From positions 620,001 to 684,000 of the forward strand of contig JAPXFQ010001704.1 in the NCBI GenBank assembly GCA_028564705.1: a stretch of DNA of 64,000 bases, in the 5' to 3' direction. This stretch comes from Apricaphanius iberus (Eukaryota; Chordata; Actinopteri; Cyprinodontiformes; Aphaniidae). Under the pieces are notes generated by a model. That model searched no databases. It worked only from the letters and a program-made list of their open reading frames with translations, and was not told the origin of the DNA. Made by a program: the position numbers and the translations under genes. Every line of letters begins with the position of its first letter. Position 1 is the stretch's first letter. Shown piece after piece: positions 10,547-22,288 of the stretch.

Positions 10547-10700
10547 TAATTCTTATCCAGGGAAGCAGGAAGTGATCGATTATCATTAAAGGTTCCTCAA
10601 CATTCTGATAAAAAATAAAAAATGAAGAACAATTAATAAACATACCTCAGTTACAACTAACTGTTGAATCACAAGTTTTACCTAAACAAGTTTCTCTTAA

Positions 10701-12212
10701 CCCTTTGATGCGCAACATATCCACACCCATTCTAATGCACGACATAGTTCAAAAATGACCCACATTCATTCTCAATGTTATTTTTTGCAGCCTGAGTTTT
10801 TCTTTGTTCTGTCTTTTGAAATCAATTTATTTCATGATTGAGTATTCCAAATATTCTTTAAATGTCTTGTTTTTGATTACCACATATTTCCATTTTTAAA
10901 TTTCATACTTTATGAATAACAACAGTTTTTATATTGCTACATCAAAGTTACACGCTCTTGAACATATCCTTCTTTTGGTGTTACAGCTGTTGATCCAGAG
11001 GTAGGGCCTGGGCAGCTCCTGAGAATGTGGCTGCATGTTCTGCCATGAGTGGGGGGATTCTCATCCTACTACGAACCCTTTTTTACTTAGACTATTGGAC
11101 CGAGTTTCCTCTTCAGAGGATTCGTCAGATGAGTCTTCTGAATCTTGAGAGGACTCTTTTTCATGCAGGAAAGTTGGATTTCCATACTCTCCCACAGCAC
11201 AAGCTTGATCATGTGGCAAATATTCTTGATCATCATCAGAAATGTCAAACTTTGAATCTGTAAAAATGGCCTCCTCATCTTCGTCTGGCTCTTGCTGCAG
11301 CAGTTCTCCAACCTTCACAGTAGTAAATCTGGAAACAGCTATACTCTGGATAAAGAAAATCAAAAGCAAAATATTTTCAGATACACCTGAGTATACATAC
11401 ACATACACTTTTATTTTGCTGACATGGGTCAGTAACTACTACTAATTATTTAGCTAACTACTTTGCTAAGTAGCCTAGAAACTACTTATTTGAGTATTCC
11501 TTGTTATCTTATTAGATAAATCTGTCAGCACCCCCCACCACCACCACTAGCAAGAACCACTAGCTATAACTTGTATGTTATATACTTGTCACTTTCTAAA
11601 ATAATGTTCTCACTATCAAAAGTAAGTTAAACCTAATCAAATATTATGTACAGTTCACAATTGCTATCAAATATGATCTGAGATAATGTTAGAATGATTA
11701 AACAACAATACGTACATAGAGAGATAAAAAAAAAAATCTGTGCTGAGTTGTGAACTGTCTTTCCACTGGCAAATGCATCGAGGTATGTTCTGACCCATGT
11801 GTGTAAAGTTGAGGTAGAAATACAAAAGCAGTGCTTGTCCATACAGTAAGAAAGGAAAAATAAAAATAATTATTTGTGGTAAACAAAAACATATTTACTG
11901 CATACTTGGCAGAGTAACTGATAAAATGAATTTATTTCAAAAATATGTCATACAAACACTGAGCTATACAATAAATAACATAAAAAATGGATATGTGTCA
12001 TTTTGGACCCATGTTGTGCATTAGAAGGGTACTGATACAAAAATGTTTTTTTATTCGAAAAGAAAGGGGAAAAAAATAATCATGTTTGATGGTCTTAAAA
12101 CAAGTTAATTTAGGAATACCTTGACTACTGAATGATTAGAATAATTTATTGCAGAGATATCAAAAATAAATACTCAGCCGGGGCATTTTTGACCCATGTT
12201 GTGAATTAAAGG
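10701..12212 (-). mobile_element. piggyBac-like DNA transposon, non-autonomous
   Basis: The left end follows TTAA (10697-10700) and reads CCCTTTGATGCGCAACAT. The right end, in reverse complement, reads CCTTTAATTCACAACATGG and abuts TTAT (12213-12216), a mutated TTAA. Sequences of the form AATGCAC(A/G)ACAT with CAAAAATGACCC recur inside both ends (about 10733-10762, and inverted at 12000-12040), giving subterminal repeats. At about 1.5 kb it is shorter than an autonomous element, and no DDD catalytic region is visible. A short acidic open frame lies on the minus strand. Confidence 0.8.
11061..11408 (-). pseudogene. acidic N-terminal remnant of a piggyBac-like transposase
   Basis: The minus-strand frame has a highly acidic and serine-rich section with QEPDEDEEAIF, then FDISDDDQEYLPHD and SSQDSEDSSDESSEEE. 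Acidic N-termini of this style are typical of piggyBac transposases, which act at TTAA in the nucleus. It lies inside a piggyBac-like element in the expected orientation. No RNase-H-like catalytic core follows, so this is a fragment of about 116 codons. The low-complexity composition means the family call depends on context. Confidence 0.5.
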
Positions 12213-12216
12213 TTAT

Positions 12217-13612
12217 ATTCTCCACAATGAATAATGCACTTAATTCAAATAATGATCTTTCTAGCATTTTAAGCTTTTTGATCAGGCTCCTTCAATACAA
12301 TATTTAATTTAGATTTATTCCCAATAAATGTGGAGGGTGCTGTAAGCCTGACGTATATGCAAGGTTATTTAGGATTTTTGAAAGTAGTTTTTTTGTTGAC
12401 ATCAGCTAGAAAAATGTCTCACATTTTACTGGTAACAAATAAGAATACTTACATTTTGATGTATTCTGTAAAACAACTTTCAATGTTTTACATTTTCAAC
12501 AGGGAATAGTTGAAGTGAACAGAGATTCTGGGGCCCTTACTTGATTGGTATTACCTGACTTTGTTGTTAAGTTAATTCCAGTATAGAAACAGTGTTTATC
12601 ATAGATTTCTTTGCAGCATTATTTTTTATTTTTTTTTACATGAGGGTGGAGTTCCTAATTATACTTTACTCCTTCGGCAATCTTAAAGGAAAAAAAGCAA
12701 CAACCCCCCAAAAAAAAAAAAACTATATAGGCCAGTGTTCTGCAACCATAGTAATTAGCTTATAAGAAGTTGACCACAAATGTTTGCAGTTTTGCCTCAG
12801 AAGTGTAAGATGTAATGTTATTTAATGGACTTACATATTTGAAGATTAAACCAGAATAGAAAGAATAAAAAACAATTACAGAGATCTTGGAATTCAGGAC
12901 CAGAGAGCAGAATAAAAGAATGATTAGCAGAGCAGCTTATACAGAGCACACAGCTGGGAGCTGAAGAACTGAACTAGAAGAAAAATCTGGAAAAAACAGG
13001 CTTCGAGCGAGGAACAAAGCGGGTTGTATTAGTGGTGAAGATTAGTGCAGCAGCAGAGGAGATAGCTGACAGTGTCTTTCATCACTGAAGAGGGCGGTTG
13101 CAGTGCGACAGATTCGTTCCCACTCAGGTCCTGACCCATGTTATTACAGAGTAGTTCTCTGCAGATCACTGAAGAAAATAAAGCCATCGTACTGGATAGT
13201 GCACAACCTGATGTTGTTCTAATGAAGACAAAGCCCTGTGTCAGATGCCATCTTGGAACTGTTACACGATTGTTACCACACAGACTCACAAAAGGCAAGG
13301 TCACTGTTTTTTCCTCTGTTCCTTGGCAGATGCAAGATATAACCTGGCAAAAAATTATATATTTTTTTCCTATTTCTTCTTTTATTTTGGGTTGATTTTA
13401 CAAGTAGTATCTATAAATGTGAGCTATGAAAGCTACAATTAGGTTAGGATAGCAGAGGCTGCATACTTGGCAGGTTAGTATATTCAGCAATATTTGTTTA
13501 AAATTTTGTGATCAGGTTTATTCAAATACATTTTTCTTACATATTTACCTGCCAGGTATTGTTGAAAGGTGAGGCAGGGATTTCGTTTTTTCTTCTTCTT
13601 TTTTTCTTTCTT
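12217..13612. other. unassigned sequence
   Basis: No recognisable gene. A plus frame of 85 codons (13138-13395) and a minus frame (13029-13304) overlap each other, and neither has a known domain. Poly-A and poly-T stretches occur near 12640-12720. Confidence 0.4.
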
Positions 13613-13805
13613 TGTATAGCACCCTTTAAACAACAAGGTAATTCAAGGTGCTTTACATGATTTGGTGGAAAAGGACTTTGGAACTGGGTTGATGTGTTCT
13701 ACTGTCCTGGTTCTAGTGGGAATGCAGGCAGCAGCATTCTGGATAAGCTGCAGTTGTCTGATTGACTTTTTGGGTAGACCTGTGAGGACTGACTAAAGAT
13801 AGACA
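13613..13805 (-). mobile_element. L2-type LINE 3' fragment, antisense
   Basis: The left edge TGTATAGCACCC with TTCAAGGTGCTTTACATGA is the complement of the L2 terminal box seen at 5110-5160. Beyond it, the minus strand encodes a degraded form of the [10 protein letters not shown] region (near 13735-13765). The piece joins 3'UTR and RT sequence directly, so it has an internal deletion. Confidence 0.7.
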
Positions 13806-13952
13806 CACAAAAAACGACAGCAGTGACTGGGGATAGTCATTTTTTTAAACACATTCAACAAATTAGTAGTATATTAGAGTTATTTACTATATAGAGAATA
13901 TATTACATCCAAGTACCCATCATAAGATGAATTTGTGCAAAATCACAACCAC

Positions 13953-14960
13953 AAAGGACTCCTTGCGTTCTCTCCCCACTGCTTTTCTCCCTTTACACCA
14001 CTGATTGCACTTCAAGGAATCCTTCTGTGAAGCTCCTGAAGTTTGCAGATGACACCACCGTCATTGGACTCATCCGTAACGGCGACGAGTCTGCGTACAG
14101 AAGGGAAGTGGAACAGCTGGTCCTCTGGTGCAGTCAGAACCACCTGGAGCTAAACCTGTTCAAAACTGTGGAGATGACAGTCGACTTCAGGAAGAGACCC
14201 CCATCAACATCTCCTCTCATAATCACCAACAGCTCCGTCCCCACAGTGGAGTCTTTCAGGTTCCTAGGATCCACCATCACACGGGACCAGAAGTGGACCT
14301 CCCACATAGATTCTATAAGGAAGAAGGCCCAGCAAAGGCTGTACTTTCTGCGTCAGCTCAGAAAGTTCAACCTGCCTCAGGAGCTGCTGACCATCTTTTA
14401 CACAGTCCAGTCCAGTCTGTCCTGACCTCATCCATCTCTGTCTGGTTTGGATCCGCCACCAGGCAAGACAGGGACAGACTGCAGAGAACAGACAGGTCCT
14501 CAGAGAGGATCATAGGTACTGATCTTCCCTCCATTCAGGACCTATTCCGGGCCAGGGTCAGGAAGCGGGCCAGAAAAATTACCTCTGACCCCTCACACCC
14601 TGGCCACAACCTGTTTAGGCTCCTCCCCTCAGGCCAGCGTTACAGAGCGCTGTACGCCAAAACCACCCGACATAAGAACAGTTTCTTCCCCCAGGCTGTC
14701 GCTCTGATGAACTCTGAATAGTCACAGAGTGTGAGTCCATTCACATGAACAATAAACTATATCTCTGCACTGCTGTATATACTCACTGTACAATAACCCC
14801 GGTTTGGTGTATATATTATCCTTTATTATTTATTTGTATTTATTTTATTTCCTTTTTTTATTTCACTTATTTAAGTTCTGTACTGGAGAGAAAAGTTGCC
14901 GGAGTCAAATTCCTTGTATGTGTCATACTTGGCCATTAAAGCTGATTCTGATTCTGATTG
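13953..14960 (+). mobile_element. Rex1/Babar-like non-LTR retrotransposon, 5'-truncated
   Basis: The insertion starts abruptly inside the RT domain, just before VLSPLLFSLYT. It runs through the end of the ORF at 14721, a 3'UTR of about 220 bp and a terminal (GATTCT)n-type repeat (CTGATTCTGATTCTGATTG, 14942-14960). The 3' box GGCCATTAAAGCTGATTCTG is typical of a fish CR1/Rex1-group family. Only about the last 1 kb of the element is present. Confidence 0.82.
13968..14721 (+). pseudogene. Rex1-like reverse transcriptase, C-terminal half, frameshifted
   Basis: The product would be the polymerase that copies the element's RNA at a nicked chromosomal target. The catalytic motif appears as KFADDTT (about 14040-14060). 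It is followed by LNLFKTVEMTVDFRK, FRFLGSTITRD and KKAQQRLYFLRQLRKFNLP, the usual palm-to-thumb order. Near 14405-14425 the frame changes within a CAGTCCAGTCCAGTC run, and the remainder continues in another frame as SVLTSSISVWFGSAT and then HNLFRLLPSGQRYR. One small indel therefore separates two well-kept halves, which suggests a fairly young copy. The endonuclease and the N-terminal RT are absent because of 5' truncation. Confidence 0.82.
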
Positions 14961-16942
14961 AATGCAATATCTGGTAGGATTCTATATTTCAAAAGCTGTA
15001 CATGGGAAATTTATCAGTGATATATTAGGCATGCAAGCAGAGAATCATAGGATTTATGCAAAACAGTGATGACATCTTCAGGTAAAGGAGACACTAATGA
15101 AATGTGTGGACATGTAGCAATGTGCCATTTCTGAGTCAGCAGAAATGTCTACTTTATAGGTTACACAAATTATCCTGCTCAATTTAAAATCAAAGTATCT
15201 GCAAAATTTTAACTGAAAGGCAATTATAAATATTACAATAATTTTGGCAGTATTGCTCTCTGTTTTATTCGTAAAACATTACATACATTTTAAAGTTCAA
15301 TGGGTTCATTTTAGTGACCTGTAGCGGCAAAGCTGCATATTGCAATAAACGTACATGACTGTATTTATGGCAGCTGGTCTATATTACGTTCCCCTCAACT
15401 GAACCGTTCACACATCAGAGGAATAGATGATTGGATCTATGAACAGTTTTTGTTAAATTCTGGAAATATGTTTAGGTAGCAAAATTACACTGTAAAGACT
15501 CTAGTTCATGTCCCAGTTCCAATGCATGACCTCAAACTCCACAAAAGCTCTCATTCACAAATAAATGTTTGAGCAAAGTCCATTGGGTTCTTCTTGTCAC
15601 ATTGACTCACCCTAGTGTGCAGTGCAGAAAAAAAAAACATTTGCTCTGTGCAGCATCAGTACAACAGCACACCTGCACTCCTGGATCCCTGCGGCCATTA
15701 GAACTGCAATAACTGATTCATTCATTACATTTCTGCTCACTGTGGTGAGCATCTGGGCTGAGCCACATAGGTGCAAAATGGGCTGGGAAGTACCAGCATA
15801 ACAGGGCTTGGAAAGCTTACAGAATTACTGCAATGGTCCAGATTTTTGGTAATAATATTTTCTGTTGTGTATTTAACAGTGAAAAAGACAATTCTTTTTC
15901 CACAAATCATTAAAATCCAAAACAAGTTTGGTTTGCTAAAGTCTCATTGTGGGTTTTTATTGGGGCTGAGCAAGAAATATTTATGAAACTCCTGTTAGGA
16001 GGATAACACTTGTAAAACAAGACGTTCTCAAAAAAATCAGCATCATAGCACATAGCATCAAAGTTTTACCGAAAGCCCAAGAGAACACTAAATGTTAACA
16101 ACAAAATATTTAAATTTCAGCGGGGTTTTAGTTGAAAGATTCTAAAGCTCTGTGGAGATTGCCTACTTGACATCACCATGAAAATATTTTATTTTCAGAA
16201 TAACACAGTAAAACAAATGTATAAATAAACCACTGCTGAGATGTGATGTTTCAGACACTGTTTTTATTCCAACAGTGTTTAAGTCAAACTAAGGGCATCT
16301 CATTCTGTCACTTTTCAAGTGAGCCAGAGCAACTAACCGTAAAGAAATGGTAACCTGCAGTAGTGTTTTCTTTTCAAAAAAAGAAACTCAAAGCAGAGGT
16401 TAAACCTGATGCAGTCAGGAGAGGTGACCTCAGCTGGGTTCTGTACTGATAAGCAAGACTTATTTTCGTCTAGGAGACAAAATGACACAAAGACCTAATA
16501 TTGTTGAATCCTGGTTTTCATAGAAATATGAAACTATGAAATAACTATGAAAGAAGTAAAATACTCTATATTTTTTACGGTTTGTATGTTTTTTTTAACA
16601 TCTAATCTATCCACTGTGTTCTTTTGAGAATAAAATAATTTGCACAACATAACTTATCTAGATGCTATTTTACAGGACTGAGATGATATCAGATGAATGC
16701 TGAATGATGTTTTAAGCAAGTTTAAGGAAGAGTATATTTAGCCATAATTTTTTTAGAGCTTGTTTAAGATTTTATAGGAATTATCATTAGACTATACAAG
16801 ATTTTATCATGTGTTCTCCCACTTACGCTGATCACTGACACCAATTAGAAAGTTTTACCCTCAAATAAACTTTTTAGCCTAAGCATTTCTGCATTGCTTA
16901 GCTTTGGTATCCTGTCTGATCTTAAAAACACACTCACTGTCA
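14961..16942. other. unassigned AT-rich sequence
   Basis: About 2 kb without a recognisable gene or element end. Open frames are short. The two overlapping frames near 15737-15986 are antisense to each other. Confidence 0.4.
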
Positions 16943-17914
16943 TTAAAAATATCTCTATGGAGCCCATCTAAAGAAGTGTACTAATGGTTTTACAAGCTCA
17001 CCAACCAAAGCAACAAAACATCAAACTAACAGAATGTCATTTGGTAAACGGACAAACATTTTTCCCTGCACTATATCACATCATCATGTCCAAATAACAA
17101 AGAAACAAGCATTTATTACTAACCAATCCAGAAGCAACATGGCTAGTTCAGCATCCATACATCCTGCTGTATCTCTTCTCTCACTCACAGAGGCTGAAAA
17201 CACTGGTTTTAGAAGCTAATTCTAATTTGACCTAAACTGGGCAACAGTTTGACAGAAGAGCTATTTTACAAAAGTGAAGGAAAAGAAATGTTCTCTGACC
17301 TGTCTTCTCCAATCTTCCAACTTCTTGACTCACCATGCTGCAACTTTCCTTACTCCCGATTCATACAACAGAACGAATGCGCCATAGAATGAATCATCAG
17401 AACGACCCTTCTCCATCAGTGAAGCTCTAGCAGGTTTTAGCTGCTCTTGCATCCCAGTTCCTTTTCCTTGCTTCTTCTGATAGTGTTTTCTTTGTGGTTG
17501 AGGAGCTATCTCAGTTCAGCATCCAGCTTCATGGCGGGCGCATCCCTTTGCTCAGTGTAAATCAGGATAACAAGCGTTTTCTAGATGCAAATTTCCAGCA
17601 GCTTTCAGCTTTTGCAGCCCTTTTTATTCTCGCTTCTTCTGATACGGTTTCTTTCATTGTTGGGTCTTCCATGGCTCAAGTCTCAAAACCAGGTTTGTTT
17701 ATATATTTTGGTAGCGTGAAGCATACTGCCGTAAAGTGAAACTCACTCAGTACAGCTGGAGAAGAGGTCCATGGGTGAAAAGTTCTATATAGCAGTAAAC
17801 ATTAAACATGAAATGACAGCCCCAAAAAACGAACATCAAAAATGGTGTTGTGTCGCCAAAACATTTCAAAAACACATGTTTTTATGGTGTAAAAATTACA
17901 GAGTGGATCTTTAA
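16943..17914. mobile_element. possible TTAA-bounded repeat element
   Basis: The right edge GAGTGGATCTTTAA (TTAA at 17911-17914) and the less convincing left edge TTAAAAATATCTCTATGG (TTAA at 16943-16946) may be weak inverted termini of a TTAA-type element. The interior includes two related segments about 190 bp apart sharing GCTTCTTCTGATA (near 17472 and 17633). No transposase is visible. The left limit is doubtful. Confidence 0.25.
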
Positions 17915-20257
17915 GCAGGTCTATGTTGCATTTTGTCAATGTGTCTTTCTGTTTGTATTGTTTTTTGTTTTTTTTTAAAGCCAGATGGTTAATCGTGTAT
18001 TACAGATTCTGCTTGGAGTGAGGATGCCACAACACCTCTGAGACTACAAAAATAGTTTATAAACCCAGAATGTTTTAATGTGATTCTAGGCCATGGTCAC
18101 AAAACTGCAGAGCACCTTACAATTTTATTATCCAAACTGGTTAATATGTTACATGAAATTACTTTAACTTGTTTGAAATCATTTCTGTCTTCTATAGATT
18201 GTTGATTGTTAGGCTGAACAGTCTGAACAGTAGTTTTCTTGAAACAATAGTCTCAAGACTATATAATTTTATGTTATTTTAAACTACATTATATTAAGAG
18301 TTGGCTTGTTCATAAATAGAGCTGTGTGACTATTAGTCTTCAATAATTTCACACATAATCGTCGAATCAAAGAAATGTTCTGTCGTGCAGTGGAATAAAA
18401 ATAATTTTTAAATAATACATCTATATGTCAGTACTCCATGCTTGTATAATTTTGGTTGGTATTATTTTCCCTTCCTTATAACGAGCAAGGGATAATATTG
18501 ATTAAATGTCCTTCTACTTGTTCTTTGGTTTACTCTTATCCCACATCTATTCAATTTCCAGCATAATTGATTTATTTAGTTGTCATTGTGTATTGTTTGA
18601 CCTTTAAAAGAAAAATAATCATCTCTAACTAAATGTAAAAAAATACTTTTTTCCCACCATGTTCATCAACAAATCATGAAAATCTCTCAAAATCTGTGGC
18701 TTATATTAAGCTCATTGTGGCACTGCTAAAAACTGATTTCAGTCTTATTATCATAACTCACACACACAAGCACACACCTACACGCACACACACCACAATT
18801 GAAACAACGTTCTTTGATGGTCGTGCTTTCTCTTTTTCCATCTCTGCTGAGTTGGATTCATGATTTCCAGGGCTTAATGGATGATAACTGTGACCATGCA
18901 GGTTTTCACAGATAATATAGAAATACTGTCAGAAGCTTGCTGATTCTCATCAAGCCCTCTGAGCTGAGACGACACATTCATCATTAAGTCAATGTTCTTG
19001 GACAAACTGAAATTTCACACCACCCTTACTTTAATGGATTTGCGTATTAAGGCTTGAGATGAAAAAAAGCATTGACTGTATCTTATGTTTTGATATTGAC
19101 AAAATCCTATTTCTTATGCACATGTAGGCACCAACTGATGTTGATTCTTTATTCTTTCCAGTCAAAGTGATGGTATTTTTGTGTCTCTGCATTGATCCTT
19201 GAAATGCTCTCTTTGCAGGATCTATATTTCTGTTACCTTGCATGCACAATTTATTTCTTTTTCAGCATTTGGGTGTTCTATCTTTATCCTGACGTATATT
19301 TTTTTGCAGATCCAGTGAATCCTGATTTGGCATTAATGCAAATGGTGATGCAACTTTTGGAGCTGCCACGTTCCCGATAGGTGACAGTCCATTCCCTACT
19401 ATAGCAATTAAAACATGTTTCTCAGCAATAGTGTGTGCTTGACATGTTTATTTGATGGTTTATGTTTAATAGAGGCACTCTGGTTCAGCAGCAGAACTTT
19501 TTACTTGCTACAACAGAAGGAAAAGTTAAAGAATTTGGTTATTTGGAATTTGAGGCTTCATACTTTCTGGAAAGTATGATTTGCTCCTTCCTTAGACCCA
19601 AAATGACTTTTTAATAGACCAAAACCTCCTCCTGAGATGGATGAACAAATGGATCCATTGATAGGATGATTGGAAGACTTCATGGAAGAAGGATTAAGCA
19701 GTTTGGCTGCGGCAGATGTTGGAGCAGCAGGTGTCTGGGTGGGTAGAGACCAAGGTTGCCATCGTCAGCTTTCCACAAATGATGCTTCTTGACATAATTG
19801 GGGAATGGATTTTTAAGAGATTCTATTCTCTTCCATTTGGCATCTTGCTGTACAAAGTCCCCCACAATTCAAGGTTTCCAACAAAACAAGTAAACAGTGG
19901 TAGGATTGCTCTGTCTACGAACACTGTTCATATGGTGTCAAATGACTATTTGTTCTGTTATTCGAGCAAACTTGACTATATGAAAAAAGATGAATAAAAT
20001 TGTGTTTGGTTTTCTGTATTTGTAGCTTTTCATATGCTTAGATTTTTTGGGATGTTTTTAAACTTAAAATTGGTCACTAGGATGAAACATGAAAAAATAG
20101 GTGCACCGAAGGGAATTAACTAATGTAGAAAAGACGGTGGAAAAACAGTCCATTGTTTAAAATAAGGGCTAACAGATAAGAAGAAAAAAAAAAAAAAACG
20201 GAACGCAAACCCTGAATAAATGCAGTTAGATATCAAAAATCACCCTAACACCCTAAA
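17915..20257. other. unassigned sequence
   Basis: No gene or element recognised. There is a CA-rich patch at 18760-18800. Sequence around 18840-18990 is of even composition and might be conserved non-coding DNA, but nothing in it is diagnostic. Confidence 0.4.
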
Positions 20258-21048
20258 GCCGCATTCACACCGGTCAGCACGTCCAGGCATCAAATTGCTC
20301 AAACGGATGAAAATCGATGCTTCAAAATCAAAACCCAGCTGTTTGCATATTTTATAGTCCGCGTTGACGCGTCATGTCAGTTCATCAGCTCGTCAGCTGA
20401 TGGGGATTTTTCTGTTGTTTCTCTGTTATTTCTGCACTTTCACTCCCTCTGCTCCTCTCTTCCTGGTCTCTTTCTCCTTTCTCCTCTACTTGACATAGGT
20501 GTCTATCAAGGTCTTCCACTCCTTTCTTGCAGATTTCGTCAAAATACACAATGGGAAACTAGTAGTGCGTATTTAGTACCGTATTTGCCAACTGGTTTTG
20601 GCTAGCGTTAGCTAACATAACAAGAAAGTGAAAAAGAAAATATTTGACTGCTTAAATGGCACTCCAATATCCTCCGATATCTTCCATTAAATAAGGTTTG
20701 ATGTCTTCTTGACACTCCGACTCAGCAGCCTTCCAACTCAATCTAGTCGACTCCAGCCAGCATCTGTTTGTCCATCTCCCCTCCCCTTACCACTGCCATC
20801 TTGTCGCTGACTGGTTCACGTCCCACGTTTGCCGCCCCCAAATGTCAGTTTTCCCAACTTGACGCAGCAGCTGTGTAGACCCCTTGACGGAGTATTCAAG
20901 AAGCAGCTGCATGGATGCGCTGATCACTGCTGCACAGACGCGCGCAACTTTCTGCGTAGCAGCTTGACGCCCCCTAGCTGCGTGGGTACTAGAGACTTTG
21001 CACGTAATATAGCTGCCCTCCTGTCCGGACGTGCTGGCCGGTGTTAAC
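20258..21048. mobile_element. CpG-rich element with inverted termini (class uncertain)
   Basis: ACACCGGTCAGCACGTCC (20267-20284) recurs inverted at 21027-21044 with a single mismatch, 740 bp away. The sequence between is clearly richer in GC and CpG than its surroundings, especially 20820-21040. The outer bases (AAGCCGCATTC on the left, TTAACTAGGGG on the right) match less well. It resembles PIF/Harbinger-like MITE ends, but I could not define a target duplication, and the right edge abuts another repeat. Confidence 0.5.
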
Positions 21049-21590
21049 TAGGGGTGTCACAATCTCGATTTTTTATTGAAATCGATTGAAATCACATAAC
21101 GACCTTGTGCATCGAAATTTAAAAGACGATCGCTATCATGTCCTTCCATGTTTAGATAGGCCTACTGTAGCAGTCACTAGTGCACCACTCGGTGCAGGCA
21201 ACCATCTATTTACTCAGATTTCCTCATCATATGGAACACACATTGCATTTTCCCTAAAAAGTAACTCTTACCAGTTCTCATACAACTCACAACACCACCA
21301 CAAATAATTTCTGTTATTTATTTAAACAAGATTATTACACTTATAAGTGTAACAATTTATTCTAAATACAATAATATTGGAAAAATGTTTTAAATTTGAC
21401 CATTAATGCCTAATTTGATACATTACACAAGAATAATGGAAAATGCATTACTTATAAGTCCTTTGAAATAAGATTTACTGTACAAAATGTAATGAATGAA
21501 ACCAATGATCATAGACCAGACTAGTCTAAATGTAATAGGGCTCTGTACTGTAAGGCACAAAAGCTAAAAAATAATCGAGAATCGAATCGT
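21049..21590 (+). mobile_element. hAT-like MITE, right end lost
   Basis: TAGGGGTGTCACAATCTCGA followed by AT-rich ATCGAT-type sequence is a common start of fish hAT-family MITEs. Towards the other side AATCGAGAATCGAATCGTG appears, but the terminal GACACCCCTA is missing and the sequence runs into a short TA repeat. No protein is encoded. Confidence 0.55.
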
Positions 21591-21600
21591 GTATATATAT

Positions 21601-22031
21601 AGTTCAGGTATCTGGGGGTCTTGCTAACGAATGATGGAAAATTGGAGCTGGAGATCAATAGAGGGATTTGTAAGGCGTCTGCAGTTATGCGGGCGCTGTA
21701 CCGGTCTGTCGTGGTGAAGAGATAGCTGAACCAAAAGGCAAAGCTCTCAATTTACCGGTCAATCTACGTTCATACCTTTATCTATGATCACAAACTCTGG
21801 GTGGTGACCGAAAGAACGAGATTGCAGATACAGGTGGCTGAAATGAGTTTCCTCCGCAGGGTGGTTGGGTTCTCCCTTAGAAATAGGGTGAGAAGCTCAG
21901 TCATCCGGAGGCGGCTCAGAGTAGAGCCGCTGCTCCTCCACATCGAGAGGAGCCAGTTGAGATGGCTCGGGCATCTGGTCAGGATGACTCCTGGACACCT
22001 CCCTCATGAGGTGTTCCGGGGACGTCCGTAG
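21601..22031 (+). pseudogene. RTE-like LINE, C-terminal fragment of the polyprotein
   Basis: The plus strand encodes YLGVLLTNDGKLELEI near 21608-21655 and SIYRSIYVHTFIYDHKLWVV with an internal stop nearby. Then comes AEMSFLRRVVGF and the ending HIERSQLRWLGHLVRM (to about 21985). These match the C-terminal region after the RT of RTE/BovB-style fish elements, where conserved positions read LWVVTERTRSRIQAAEMSFL or similar. The protein would be part of a retrotransposon polyprotein. An in-frame TAG near 21722 and the loss of all upstream RT and endonuclease sequence make it inactive. Clade assignment is from memory. Confidence 0.65.
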
Positions 22032-22199
22032 TTTTGTTACCATTTAAGGTTACTGCATCTATTTTGTCTCATAATGTTCTGTTAAATTTTTTTCTGGAAA
22101 CTGGCTAAATATGCGAGTTTTTTTGCTGATTTATGTTTTTTGTTCTGGAGATTCTGGGATGTTACAACTGAAGGCTCACATTTGTCTGAAAGAGTGAAT

Positions 22200-22288
22200 C
22201 AAAAGGCAGTTTCTGCTGTTTCTACCCCCTCGGAGTTGATAAAATATATGTAAGCGGTCCAGGACCCCAAAAAGATTGACAACCACTG
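22200..22288. mobile_element. hAT-type terminal fragment
   Basis: GGTCCAGGACCCCAAAAAGA, then TTGACAACCACTG ending at 22288, is the complement of a CAGTGGTTGTCAA-type hAT terminus. The partner end was not found upstream, so only one side remains. Confidence 0.5.
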
